Notes under the pieces: generated by a model
The model's input: only the letters and a program-made list of their open reading frames with translations
What the model was told of the DNA's origin: nothing
Databases searched by the model: none
Program-made: the position numbers and the translations under genes
From: Leptodontidium sp. MPI-SDFR-AT-0119
Taxonomy: Eukaryota > Ascomycota > Leotiomycetes > Helotiales > Leptodontidiaceae
NCBI GenBank assembly: GCA_020726505.1
Contig: JAHLEZ010000001.1
Span: 248,001-312,000 of the forward strand
Length of the DNA: 64,000 bases
Reading direction: 5' to 3'
Part shown: in pieces, positions 11,330 to 23,925 of the stretch
Position numbering within the stretch: position 1 is the stretch's first letter
Layout: each line of letters starts with the position of its first letter

Positions 11330-12307
11330 GTTCTAAAGTAGTAGGTGAATTGAGTTCGTGTTGATGTTATGCATGTTGCAAAATTGGATGTTTGATTTCG
11401 TTTGGGCTGAGTGTCGTCAAGTGAAGACAGAGGAAGGGAGGCTTCTTCGCAGATTGAGAACACCCTGATTTTGGCGAGAGGTCACTAAAGTTTAGCATCA
11501 TACCACCTGAAGCTGCATTTCTCTCCCTTCTCTATACTACCTGCCCATTATCATCCGTCATTAGATCTCATTTTATTTCAAGCAGCTCGCCCAGTTTACA
11601 ATTTGAACCACTTAATCAATGACTTACTTCTGTTGTTGTCAGCTGCTGTTTCACATGTCGAATTAAAATCTTGGATCCCAAATATTTCTTTTCGCCGAGT
11701 GAGTACCAAGTTTGTCCTTTGTTCTCCACACTTTTGAACACTGCCTCGAACGGCGTGTCCCGCGAACCAGCGAAGGCAGCAGACCCCGAGTGTGGTACAA
11801 AATGTACAGCCACCTGGCTAACATCCTCTTAGTCTTATCAAACTCGAGCTAAGGAGCCGGCAGGAGAACAGTGTCAGGAACTTTAATTTCTTGTCTTTCA
11901 GTTCTCTTTCATTTCGAGGATTCTCAATTCCACTTTTGGAAGCCAGCTTTCTCATGAAGCTTTTTCAGGGCCTCGTATTGCTGGGATGAAGCTTTACAAC
12001 TATGTTTGCGGAATTCAAATAGCTAAAATGACTCTTTGGTGTCTTCGAATCATTTGCTCAGTTCATGTGAGTACCCTCAAACTGTCGGCCTAGGCGGCCG
12101 AGGCTCTTTGAATCAATGGCTCGGCTTCGCAAGCTTCGTTAGCCTCGAGATGTTGTACCCACCCTCTAATCCAAATCTGTCTAAAGCCGATCCCTTGCGG
12201 ACTCAGCCTTCTGTGTAACGTCGTGAATAAAACCCTGTGTCATGCATCACCAGAACTGGCAAGCAATATGGATGCCGTCAGGTTTACAACATCAAGATAT
12301 CTCAATC
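11330..12307. other. Intergenic, upstream of a Zn2Cys6 regulator
   Basis: No gene recognised. A 65-codon antisense frame at 11616-11813 has no family features. Upstream in-frame ATGs of the regulator lie at 12242 and 12272. Confidence 0.4.
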
Positions 12308-14344
12308 ATGGAGGCCAAAAAGAGCGTTACGTCCGACAGCTCGCAGAGGAAGGAGATCCGGACTCGTCAGCGGTCCTCGACGTCGTGTACGGAGTGCAGA
12401 AGACGAAAACAGAAGGTATGTTCGTGTTTATATAAGATATCTAGTGTCGCGATGGGGTCACTGCTGACAGGTTCCCGTCAGTGTAATCAAGCCAAAAACA
12501 CAGCGTGTAACAATTGCGCAAGAAGATTTCCTCCCGTACCTTGTATTTATGACGGTTTCAGGTTTGTACCAAGTCTCACAAATAGGATGGCTGTCAATGA
12601 TGTCTGTACTAATGGGAGATAGGACATTGTCGAAGTACCGAGAAAGCATAATCGATCTTACCATCATCGAGAGCAAACTTGAAGAGTCCGACACGGAAAA
12701 ATCGGAACTCCTCACCCCAATATTCGAGGTTGAAAGCCCTTTCGAAGAAAAATTTCAGGATTGGTTTCCAAAATCCAAGAGCTTAGAATATTTCCCTTCG
12801 CCATCCGACAAGGCAAGTCCTGCTGGGCCTCATTACGATTCCACCACAGCCGGTGAGGATGGGATTTCGGACGAGAACACGTCGGATCAAGATATGGTGG
12901 CTGCCATTCGGTCTGGCCAGTATCATCTACACCCGGAGCACCACACACTCTACGAACAGGGATTTGGTGGAGGCGGTGGTGGTGTAGTAATGGATCCCCT
13001 GACGGTCTTACCCATGGAATCGACAGGATCTAATGCCCGTTTGTTCCATTTCTGGAGGTTGCCCAACTCCATACCAAAACTCACGCTAACATGAAGCAGT
13101 TGCTCAGAGACTTTCGCCGTACATATCATCCATCGACGGAAGCAATTCACCTGGCGCTCTCGCAAGCCAGTGGCTGTCGTTCATCACAAAATCTCCTATA
13201 GCAATACATGTGGCGATTCTGTCAGCTGCTTACTTCCAGGCCGCCACAAGAAATGTAGCTGTTGAGAAGTCGGTAGATGCAATGTCATCGAAGGGTAGAC
13301 TTATCACACTCATCAATGAGGACATCAATAAGCATGGTAATGGTATCAGTGATGAGTCCATAGCGGCAGTTATGTCGCTTGCGTCGAACGAAGTATTGCC
13401 CCCTTCTGATATTTTTGGGCATATGCTAAATCTAGAACAGGCGATATACTCTGATCAGAGCAGCACAATGGCACATATGCGGGGTCTCCGAGATATGATC
13501 GAGTCCAGAGGAGGGATTAAGAATATTAATTTTGGACTTCTTCGGAAAATGCTTCTCAGGTGAGGAGCTCGCTACCCCCTCATAAAATCGAAACTAACCA
13601 CCCAGAACCGACTACCAAATTGCAAGTACTTACGAATGTGAACTATTTCTGGACATCGACAGTCAAGAATGTTCTGTTCCAGTACTTTCCTGCTTCCCGT
13701 TGGAGCTAGACAGTCCAATGCTGCAATCGCATATCGCTTTCGTCGACACTACCACCGTTCAAAATATCACCACTGAAGCCGCTCAAATACTCGACGATGC
13801 GAGATCATTAACTATGTCAGTCCTAGCTCTACGAGAGAATGAATTTCCATCATCTGCACGGGATACAATCTTGGCAGGCATCCTCTCGATTCATCAAAAA
13901 CTCATCTCATCCCCCGCTACCAACTCGAGTTCGCCTGAAGATTTCCTCTACCAAGCCTGTCGCGCAGCGGCCATAATATACAGCTCTGCAACCATAAAAA
14001 GGACCCCCTTATCAATGGCATGCACGCCCCAATTGCTCCAACAGCTATGGGTCACCATGTGGCGAGTTCCACTGCCGCGGTGGAAGCAGATTCCTGGCAT
14101 CTTCCTCTGGATACTGTTAGTCGCAAATCCGTTTGCAAGAGATAAACCTGAGGGAAGATTTTTCAAGGCTTTGACACCTGCCACCATCATAGCAATGGGC
14201 GTGATAGAAGGAGATACGGTGATGGCGACTTTGAAAGGATTCATAGCTGTTCAGAGATGGCTTGGAGGCAGCTTGAGAGAAATGGTTCTCCCGTGCGGGG
14301 ATCGGCTATGTCCAGGATACCGGAACACAGACTTCCTGCTTTGA
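12308..14344 (+). CDS. Zn2Cys6 transcription factor
   Basis: Predicted nuclear regulator, 600 residues. Exons are 12308-12415, 12482-12561, 12623-13038, 13100-13559 and 13606-14344, summing to a whole frame. The zinc cluster is split by the first intron: SCTECRRRKQK in exon 1 and CNQAKNTACNNC...PC in exon 2. A long acidic, Ser/Pro-rich linker with a glycine run follows. The C-terminal half (RLSPYISSIDGSNSPG, then LLRTDYQIASTYECE) resembles the fungal-specific Fungal_trans_2 region. The start could instead be 12242 or 12272; 12308 gives the usual short N-terminus. Targets are unknown; it lies between the hydrolase and alpha-galactosidase genes. Confidence 0.85.
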
Positions 14345-15241
14345 CGATGTCGGAGGAGTTTATTGGTACACTATCTAGGGTGTTGTAATTCTAAAATTGG
14401 TGGTCAGTTGATAGAGGAAGTTCGAACATGACTCGTCTATTAGCCGCCACATGGTTCGATAGTTTCGTTTTTGAAACCCAGCTGGTCACCACGCTTTATT
14501 ATCCTTGATTCGGTCAATTATGAGAATAGTTTATGCATGAAAGGAGCAAGGCGCGTCTTTCATAGAACATATGAACAACATGATCTCAGTCATTGTCGAA
14601 AATATCCGCCACATAAATGTACTGCCAAGCGAGAAATCTAGGCTCGAGGGACAGCACTCTACTCCATGTCCTAGCTTCCCCCACCCCAGACTCGCTGTCA
14701 TTGCACAAATCAGCGTTGTACTTCACAAACATCCTTACAGGTAGGTACCTTATTCGCCAACAAAATATCAAGTTCCACCAAAGGCTGTCCTTCGTCTCAG
14801 GTATTCCGCCTATTATTTTACTTCATTTGAGTGTTACAAAATTATAATCATTAGCTGGACCATTTATCTGTTAACATATCTTCCAGGTACGTATGAAATA
14901 TCCAAACCAAAAATCTGGGAACGAACCTGTCATTTGTAAATACCTCGGGCCACTTAAGAGTGGGGTATTTGATGCAGCCTTTTCTCGTAGTACAGGCATC
15001 GGGATGAAGTGTACATGATTGGCTTGTGCCTGAATGAGCAAGCAGTAGCACCACTGGAGCGAACAAGGTTGATAAAGTAGCGCACACCGTATGCCGCATG
15101 CTCGTGAATTTTCTCTTCCTCCATTGCTTCCGCTGTTTCCACTGTTTTGAACGAATCCCCAATTTTCGATTCTCGTAAATATCTCAATGTTATTTAAGTC
15201 AGCGAATTTTGCAGATCACCAATACAAGCGACCTTGTGATT
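14345..15241. other. Intergenic, promoter of the alpha-galactosidase gene
   Basis: This 897 bp shows no recognisable gene. Open frames on both strands are short and unlike any family known to me. Confidence 0.4.
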
Positions 15242-16936
15242 ATGTTCCACACATCAATAACATTCGCGATCCTTCTTGGTTATGGTTCTGCTGTCAACAA
15301 TGGCCTTGCAAGAGTTCCACAGCTAGGCTGGGTTAGTGAATCAAATGTTCCCACTTGCATGTTATCACGACTGACTGAGAATGTAGAATAACTGGAATGC
15401 ATTAGGCTGTGAAGTATCTGAGTCGCTGATACTAGATACGGCTCAAATATTGATTGATTCCGGACTGCGAGATGTGGGGTATAATTATGTCGTTCTTGAC
15501 GACTGTTGGGCGTCAATGGCACGAGATTCAGACGATATGCTTGTTGCAGATCCAGTCAAGTTTCCAAACGGAATGAACTATGTCTCGGATCGCATACATG
15601 ACATGGGGTTGCTGTTTGGCATGTATTCTAGTGCAGGCGAGATGACTTGTGCAAGATATCGTAAGTTCTGGACTTTGTCCTCGTCCTAACTTGGTCCTTA
15701 TACTCTTTAGCGGGATCTCTAGATTATGAGACAAACGACGCGAAGGCTTTTGCTTGGTGGGGTGTTGATTACCTGAAGTATGACAATTGCTTCAACAAAG
15801 GCCGTTTTGGAACACCCTTGATATCATATCAGCGGTACGAAGCAATGTGGAAAGCTCTAAACGCAACCGGACGGCCGATTTTGTACAGTCTCTGTAACTG
15901 GGGTGAAGATTCTACGCACGCTGCAAGTTAGCTTACCCTTTGACATGCTTCAATCTAATTTTGTTTAGTGGGCAACAGCCATTGCAAACTCGTATCGGAT
16001 GTCAGGAGATGTTTACGACTTCTTCACTCGCCCAGATGATTTATGCAGCTGCAATAACCCTTCGGACCCGATGTGTATCGCACCAGGGAAACATTGTTCT
16101 GTTCTCAATATCATCAATCGACTTGCTCCATACGCTGATAGGAGCAAGCCAGGCGCCTGGGCTGACATGGATATGCTTGAGGTTGGAAATGGAGGGATGT
16201 CGGACGATGAGGTACGCTCCCAGGACTGATAAAACAGTACTTTACCAACAATTGCACGCAGTACAAAGCTCATTTCTCGATGTGGGCCATGCTTAACTCT
16301 CCACTTCTTATGGGTAATGACCTGAGAACCCTGTCGTCAAGCGCTCTCACAATCCTCAACAACCCCGCAGTGATCGCAATCAACCAGGATCCGCTTGCCA
16401 AATCCGCTATCAGGATATTTCGCAGCACTTCTGTCGCGAAGGACGGGTATGGGCAAGGCGAAATCCAAATTTGGAGCGGGAAATTGTTCGGTGGCGACCA
16501 GGTCGTTGGATTTCTCAATGCGGCGAATGAAGATATGAAAATGAGTGCCAGTCTCAAAGAGATATTCCTTCGTGAAGCGGGGAAAGCACCGCAAGTAGAA
16601 GAGAAATGGGATGTTCATGATCTATGGGCGAATCGAATGGACGACGAAGATGCGCGAAAGATCTTAGACGCTTCGCCCGAATTCCGGCTGAGGATGTTTG
16701 CTGATTTGGATTGGTACAACTCAACCGAAATACCATACGAGCTGGGTATCATGAATGGAGACCCCCGGCTTCTTGGGAAGAAGATTGGAACGGTTGCTCC
16801 TCATGGGACATTGACCACAGTAGTCAAGAAACACTCCATCGAGATTTTCAGGCTTCGAAGTCGAGACCGGGAGGTGAAGAAGGAAAAAGTAGCGAAAGGC
16901 AGAGTAGAGCAAAGGCAACAACACGAAGAGCTATAG
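15242..16936 (+). CDS. Secreted alpha-galactosidase, GH27
   Basis: Predicted retaining alpha-galactosidase that removes terminal alpha-1,6-galactose from melibiose, raffinose or galactomannan outside the cell; 497 residues. Exons are 15242-15331, 15387-15660, 15711-15922, 15969-16211 and 16262-16936. A signal peptide (about residues 1-20) precedes the mature start NNGLARVPQLGW. The nucleophile is Asp146 in YLKYDNC and the acid/base lies in GAWADMDMLEVGNGG (Asp258/Asp260). Substrate-binding blocks VVLDDCWA and SLCNWGED are present. The third intron uses a GC donor (GCT|GCAAGT); only this gives the family spacing from NWGED to WATAIANS. The last 40 residues after VVKKHSIEIFRLR are very basic (RDREVKKEKVAKGR), which is unusual for a secreted enzyme and may be a late readthrough extension. 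Confidence 0.94.
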
Positions 16937-17241
16937 ATTCTTGGAGGCACCAACATGTCAAGAGCAGAAAGCCGACAAGGAACAAGATTTATTTCTAGAC
17001 AGCCAACTGTATGTTATGGGCAATATCAGGTACATAGCAAATTCGAAACAACAGGTGGGTTACCTTGGTAACATGATTTGTGGAATTCGGCGACAGCCGG
17101 CCGCGCCTGTTCACTCACAGAACCTAACTTTTTTTATTTTTATTTTCAACTTTCACTCTTGTAGTTTCTGTATCTTCTCAATGGAATGCATTCTCTGTCA
17201 GTTACGTCTTGGTTATCCACTGAGCTACAATGCGAAAGCTT

Positions 17242-19029
17242 TCACCAAAATACACGGGTTGTCTTCTCCTCAACATCCAACGAAGAGCTCGATATTCTCT
17301 GCCGGCATGACAAGAGCGAACTTCTCTTCTCAAAATCGCTTGTCCACTTCAAATCTCTAATTCTCGCCCATTCAGAAATGTGCCCTTCTAGACCTCGAAA
17401 ACATCTCTCCAGTCCGGCCACCCACTGCAACATTTTCCCCGCCCAAATGCTATCCCAAATACCTTCTCGCCGCGGGAATTTCAGTAGCAGCTCAATCACT
17501 TTGTTACGTCTCATATCGTCACGACAATGAATGCCGGCCATCCAAAGTGGCATGACGACACGCGAATCAAAGCAGTAGTTCGCAGGCTTGTCGTCCTTGG
17601 CCCAGTATTTGTCTGTCAGAACTTCCTCTGCGAGTCTCACTCCAACATTCCAACAGTCCCGATACTCCTCATGAGCATCATCATTTGTCGAGAATGCTGT
17701 GGATGCATACGCATACGAAATTAAGACTTGCAATTTCATCATCCGCGCAAATTGAAGACTGCAGCGGGCACACAAAGTTAGTGGCTTGCTCCGGAGAATG
17801 CCCCAGGCATGATCTGCATCACTTTTCCGCTCTACGCACGGAGATCTACATGCGATTTTGAAACTATAAGCGGCTGAAAAAGAATAAAACGAAAGAAGAA
17901 GATGAATGACCTACCTACGGCCTGGCGGAGCTGATGTAAACAGAGGGTCGAAAGCTTGAAGCCACTTCAGGCTGTCGGCTCGAAATTCAACTTGCGCCGC
18001 AAATAATTCGGGGAGTATCGTATGATTCACAAATGATGGATAAGTTCGTACGTGAGCCCCGAAAAGGTAAGTTCCTCGTCGTATAAGGCTTTGCTGGTAG
18101 GTCGCAGCATGGGAGAGATCAACAAATGCAGTTGGCATTGACCGAACCAGACTTCTTCCCTCCGCACCCAGAAGCGATCGACTTGGTGCCGTAAGTTCAA
18201 ATCCAAAGAAAATAGATTGGATAGCTAATCGACAGAAGATTTGAATCAGATCTGCTTCAATGATACCCGGTTCTGATGAGAGGCGAGCATCGTCTAAGCC
18301 GCCATGGGCAGCTTTCCATTCCAGGATGAGCGCAATACCGGCTCGTACTTGACCAACAGCGAGTTTGAGATTGCCATTCCAGGCTTCAAAACATAGTATA
18401 AGGAGGCAGGCTAGTAGTGTCGTTCTGAGACTGTTTTGGTGACTAGATACATCTTTGCTCATGTGGCTAATCGCTTCTGAATATTGCTTCAACGCGGCCT
18501 TGTGGTGCTTGTTTGCTTTTGTGGCCCATTCTCGATCATCAAGAGATAATCGCGATAAGTTTGGAGTCACGGAATACGTTTTTCCCAAGGCACCTATGGC
18601 GATGATAGCGTGCCTGATTGAAGATTTGAAGTGACAAAGCTGAAGAAGTGCCTGTCGAGTAGATCCTGAATCGAATCCTGGGAGGATCTCGAGGCTGGTA
18701 CTGCTGCAGAATAGAGTAAAATATTGATGCTCTTCTTCGTTGGCAAAGTAGGAAGTTGTCACCGCTCGCGGGGCAATTTTTACTGGAAAGGCTGCTTTTG
18801 CAGCTTTTCCATGGGTGGATCTCGTTGAGTAGCCATCGCACGATACGCCGAATTTGATACACCTCTGGCAAAAAGGTCTCTCTTCACCACACTTAACTCG
18901 GCGTAGTCTTCATGAGGTTCTTGATTAGTTCAACGCTACCCCACGCAGAAGGATGCATGCTTACTTGCATGTGATGCATCCAGTCTTGGTTTTGGGAGTC
19001 GACTTTCGCGTCTTCCTAGGCTTCTCCAT
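17242..19029 (-). CDS. Zn2Cys6 transcription factor
   Basis: Predicted nuclear regulator, 524 residues. Exons on the minus strand are 19029-18965, 18907-17915 and 17758-17242. The N-terminus is short and basic (MEKPRKTRKSTPKTK), followed by the zinc cluster TGCITCKLRRVKCGEERPFC and CIKFGVSCDGY. The first intron (57 bp) falls after the second cysteine pair and its chosen acceptor restores the LRRVKC spacing. The rest is the weakly conserved alpha-helical region of this class (for example AGIALILEWK and ADLIQIFCRLAIQSIFFGF). Its promoter is shared with another regulator of the same class on the other strand. Confidence 0.88.
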
Positions 19030-19487
19030 GCTAAGTCAAATGGTGTAATGGAAGTTCTCAGGCTATCTCCAAACATAAAGCGCTTGACTGAAGTCGGAAG
19101 GAATTCATGAATCTTCAAATCCCAAAGGCCCGCCGCGTGAGTCCCTTGGCTACGAGTATACCTCTCTCGGCAATCTCACATCAGCTGCATACAGCCTGAA
19201 TCCAACAATGTGTTCGCTGTGATCGTATTTCGCATTAGCGCAAAATTCTTCTTCGTTAGGCTCTGTGACTGATTTTAATCTAGAAAGTCTTGATGGATCT
19301 CTACATGCTCTGTAGTTCTTTCGACGAGATTATGGTATGGTGGTCAAATGGACAACTTTCTTCCTGCGGGGTAAATATTCGCCAAGATGTCAGTAACCTC
19401 AAGAACACCCTCCCACTCTTGAGATAATACGACCCAAACAAGCTCAGCATACTCAACTTAATCTGACTGAAAGTCCATCGGTGAAGT
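19030..19487. promoter_or_regulatory. Bidirectional promoter between two Zn2Cys6 genes
   Basis: This 458 bp separates the start codons of two divergently transcribed regulators. No specific CGG-triplet operator could be assigned with confidence. Confidence 0.35.
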
Positions 19488-21230
19488 ATGAGAACATCCA
19501 CGGCATGTGTTGCTTGTCGGTAAGCCTACTTAGAATCCATTCCCATACATCTGTGTCACTCTAAATGATTTTACTGCGAACCAGATCTCGCAGGAAAAAA
19601 TGTATTTTCCGATCGAATGACGCTATCTGTACTCCTTGCCAGGAGAAGAAATTGAAGTGCTCTGGACCGCGACTTGGGGCACAGCCAATATCTCGACAAG
19701 AGCTCGCTGCTCACCCAGTGACTGCTGAAGTACAGAAACCAGCAATCCCTGTTTCGTTGAATCTCCCGACGGCACTTATCCTTGAGATTGTTGGATTATA
19801 TTTCGACCTTATCCATGACCAGTTCCACACATTATTCCACCGTTCAAGTTTCACTGGGGAGGTAGCTAGAGGGACGGCACCACTTCCTATCCTCTTTGCG
19901 ATGGTAGCTTTGTCAGCTCGGTATGTCTCTTGGGTTTCCGATGCCAGCAACAACTGAATCGCTTAGCTTTTCTTCAAATCCAGTTTTCAAAGACTCCTGT
20001 CTTTGGGATCGAAGTAGTGATTATGCAAGAGAGAGTGCTAAGCTGCTTGATCTTACAAATATTTCACTCTCCACTATTCAGGCTTGTATTCTTCTTGGAA
20101 CTGTAAGCCGATCGGAAGGCGATGCAGCTGCCGAGTCAGTTTATTACTCGGTTGCTAGCCGGATGGCCAATCTACTTGACTTGGTACACATGCCTGCCAA
20201 AAGCGCAGTTGAGAAGGAGGTAAATGTCAGAGGTGGGTAGTTTCGCTGAATGAAAATCATCGACTGACTGTGGAGGACAGTCTGGTGGACTATCTGGAAA
20301 TTGGATACTTGGTCTTCAGCGGGCGTCGGATTGCCGAGACAGATGATCGAAAGGAATGAAGCACCATTACCTATTGAGGAGGCAGCTTTCCTTGGACTTC
20401 GAATTGATCATGACATACAACCTGGGATAGATTCCTCGTTGGATAGAAGATCGTCACTCTTCGCGCAGATGATAATCCTGAATCGAATCTTGATCGACAT
20501 CAACGATTTCCACAGGTTCTTGATCAGCAACAAAACTTCTTCGAACAACCTGGAACATTACGAGCAAACAGTTCAACACCTCTTCCACAAACTTGAAACC
20601 TGGCGCTCGTCATTGCCTCCACAAATGGAGAACACACCGGAGAACCTACATCGCTACGGGAACCAAGGGCTAGGGAGAGTTTTTGTCGCTGTGCACCTTG
20701 GGTACAATCATTTCGGGCAACTCCTGTTCTATCAGTACCTCCACGAGTGCCAGAATGCAGCATCTGGCGGTGGTGCCATTCACCACTATGCTCAGAAATG
20801 CAAATCATTCTCATCGCAGCTCTGCGATCTCGTCGATCTATCTCACCTAACACCTGGCTGCAATGTTCTGTACACCATGGTAGGGCATAACCTTGTTGTC
20901 GCATCCACCATTCAAATCCATACACTGCTCTTCAGTGGGTTTGAAAACGAGATCAGAGAAGCAAGAGGTCGTCTGGAGAGAAACTTTGAAATTCTATTGC
21001 AGTTGAGAAACTTCTGGCCTGTTCTTGAAATCAGTTTTGAGGCATTTCGGACATTCAGGGAAGCATGTCGGAGAAATATGGACACGGCTTTCAAGATGGA
21101 TGCTTGGATGTTGCGGTTCTTGTATGGCTTTGCAAACAAGATGGAGGATAAGCAGGTCTATGAAATAGCTGCTGGTGGTGCCTGGCCTGTTGAGGATATC
21201 GGCTTCAGTCCTAGCGAGTGGACGGACTGA
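19488..21230 (+). CDS. Zn2Cys6 transcription factor with fungal-specific domain
   Basis: Predicted nuclear regulator, 527 residues. Exons are 19488-19519, 19585-19920, 19967-20232 and 20281-21230. The zinc cluster begins at residue 7 (ACVACRSRRKKC) and is interrupted by the first intron after CVACR; CTPCQEKKLKC completes it. The middle-homology region of the Fungal_trans type is clear: LILEIVGLYFDLIHDQFHTL, FAMVALSARFS, ISLSTIQACILLGT and RVWWTIWKLDTWSSAGVGLP. Four small introns sum to a clean frame. The gene is divergent from another regulator and converges with the broken GH16 gene 150 bp away. Targets are not apparent. Confidence 0.92.
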
Positions 21231-21382
21231 AGCTCGACTTGACTGCAAAGGCAGAAAGTTTCGGGGAAGAGGGAATGTGCTGCAAACCAAGTTTCGCCTT
21301 TGTCACGCTCAATTTAAAACAGAAATATTACACGTAACTATAGCACAAAGAAAATCTCCCTCCTGGATATGAACCACACCCT

Positions 21383-22315
21383 TCAAACCGAGTTCCAGAC
21401 CCCCACATAATCCACTTCCATCGCAACAGATGGGCCATCCACAGTCTGAGCATTTGGTGCGCCCGTCCAATTCCATCCTATCGCAATATTCAACAGCAGA
21501 AAATGCTCATCGTAAGCCAACTTCTCCCAAGCTGCATTGTCCCCAACCCGTTCGCCAGTATGCACAAACACACCTTTTCCATCAAGAGACCAGATCATTG
21601 ATTCAGTCTGCCAGTTTACTTGCCCTGCGACGTTTCTCACAGTCCTGTCAACCAAAAGTCTCACGGTATGGAAATCGCCTCTCGAGAAATTCGCGCCAGG
21701 ACCTCCAATCCCATTGTTCTCTTTACATAGACCGCCAGGACGAGTACCGCAATGTGCAGTCGAATACATGATCGAATCACCGTTGATAACTTCAAGGATA
21801 TCCCATTCTGTCGCAGCTGGCCAATTCCAGTAGTTTCCTCTGAAGTCCTTTCCTATCGCCCAGAACGCGTTCCATATTCCTTGTTGCTGGTAGGCTGGAG
21901 CGGTTCCAAGTTTGATTCGAGCCTCGATCAGTAACTTTCCCCTCGAAGCTGCGCCAAATCCTCTTTGTGTTTCAATCCGTGCAGATGTCTATGCCCCATT
22001 ACTCACTCGCGGAGTGATAGTCAATGTTTTGTCACTTGTAACGCGGATGTTGTCTTGTGAGTCGGTGTAGGTTTGGAACTCGGCGTTGCCCCACTGCGAT
22101 GGTCCACCTGGGTATGACGTTCCAAGATGGATGATCCAGTCTGAACGAGAATGAAGCGAGCCACTTGCACCCTCGAAGGTTTCTAGAAAGGTTGGAAGGT
22201 ATCCGGGTTTGATGAAGGCGATATCGGTGAGATTGGAGCGGGCTTCAGGCTGTATTGACATAGCATTAGCGCTGAGGGTGGCGCTCGCTAAGAGGACGAA
22301 AGCAAGAAAAACCAT
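21383..22315 (-). pseudogene. GH16 secreted endoglucanase, interrupted by one nonsense codon
   Basis: The frame encodes a 310-codon GH16 protein with a signal peptide (MVFLAFVLLASATLSANA) but codon 109 is TAG (21991-21989). The same frame continues without further damage through TSARIETQRGFG, the substrate cleft (GIWNAFWAIGKDFRGNYW) and the catalytic EWDILE (Glu170 and Glu175), to a normal C-terminus EVDYVGVWNS. Family members commonly have tryptophan just before TSARIET, so TGG-to-TAG is the simplest history; on the opposite strand this is CpA to TpA. Splicing around the stop would need an 18 bp intron, which is implausible. GH16 enzymes cleave beta-1,3 or beta-1,3(4)-glucans. A sequencing error or readthrough cannot be excluded. 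Confidence 0.85.
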
Positions 22316-23925
22316 TCCGATACTTGATTCGCACGACTTGAACGATTTATAAGATGAACAAAATGGTGAAGGCAGTTCAACATGATATTTTAGAACTGTA
22401 AAAGGGAATAGCACATTTTGTACTGCGCATCGTTCCCGCGTCTGGGCCCTTCCTGCAGACTACAGAGGGAAAGCGCAACTCTGCATGCATCTGCATTGCA
22501 GCTTCAAGTCACATTCTGCTGTATAACTTTTACCAGGATAATGAGCTCCGGTGGCATAAACTAGAGAAATTTTGCATAGAGCTGACCTACGGCGAATTGT
22601 CATTGGAATCCAACATGCAGATGGATGGAGCCAGACTAGAATCGGTGCGTCCTATTCGCAAAACATCACGCTTGCTTTCCCCACTGCGAACGATTGAACT
22701 TTCGGCCGGGAATCGACACGAATGGCATTCATCGAAGCCCTTTCACAAACTTTCGAAAGGCTGGAGCTTAGGATGAGCGAGATTCTCGGGTCAATTAGAT
22801 GTTGGCTGAACGAGATGGGACGGCAAAAGCCTGAGTCGGGTAATATGATAAACTGAATTAAATTACGGACAAAATGCACAGTTCCTGATTTGAGTATACT
22901 TTTATATTGCCTAAAACTCACTTCTTATTATCACCTAATATTATTCAATGTGCCTTAGAATCTAAGACAGCAAGATCTGCGTTAGGGTTGCTGCCGTCTC
23001 TTTGGTCCCAACGACACCAACATCTAGTTCAGATAATATTGCATAGCAATTGTTAGGGTTGAACAACTGACAGATACTTAGACTAGATTCCCGCAGTCAT
23101 TTATCGCCTATCCATCTGTTAAAACGATACAGCTGCCAATGGTGGGTGAAAAATCGTGAAGTGAAGGGAAGCTGCCTGGTGGTTCCTTTGGCACGTGATC
23201 TCCCAGAACCTTGAGATTTGGATGATATAAGATTCTTCTTATCAACTAAAGATGCTCAATACGCCTTCATGTGCACAACTCTGGTACTCAGATGTGCTGC
23301 CAATAAACTGTTAGAGAATTCATTGATGTGACGCTTGGAAATAAAAGGCACTCGCGATATGTAACCACCACAAGTTGCAACGCTGCCTTCCAATCCAGGG
23401 CTTGCCCGACTAGCGAGAGCCTTGTTGCCAAAAGGACTAAAATCCAGAGTCTCAATTTCGGATGCCATTCTACTTTTTAATGTTGTGGCAAGACAGCTCC
23501 GATATCTTCGTCTCTTGAGCAGCAATGTAAACAAAACAACAGAATGATGCTTTTCTGGCAGGGCAAATATCACGAAGCTGCAGGATGTCCAAGTTGCGAA
23601 ACACTCTTCAAGAGCATATTCAACAAGTGGTGCACGACTCGTACATCCTTTCATGGTAAAGATTTTCAAGCACGATTTGGGATTTGCGCCTCGAACGCCA
23701 CCACCTGAATGGCAAATTGGCCAAGGATGTAGTTGGGTTGCTAGAAAAACTAATATTTCTCTATCTTCATGAGGCTTTTAGTACAACATATCATTGGGAC
23801 ACTGCACACCTCCATCCAATTTCATCTTCAGCTGCAACCAGAACGAGATCCCCAGCATATTGAAGTGTAGAAAAATACTTAAAGCTTTCCCTGCTGTTGA
23901 AACATCCAAAGCAACTTCTTTCTCA
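22316..23925. other. 1.6 kb without a recognisable gene
   Basis: It includes the promoter of the GH16 gene. A 137-codon antisense frame at 23256-23669 and an 89-codon frame at 22652-22921 have no family features or plausible splice partners. Nothing else was seen. Confidence 0.4.

Noticed and set aside
11616..11813. 65-codon antisense frame as a small protein
   Set aside because: Short, no homology, and sits in the promoter region of a regulator.
21992..22009. 18 bp GTGAGT...TAG segment as an intron removing the GH16 stop codon
   Set aside because: Far below the length of any spliceable fungal intron (the others here are 46 bp or more). A TGG-to-TAG change explains the stop more simply.
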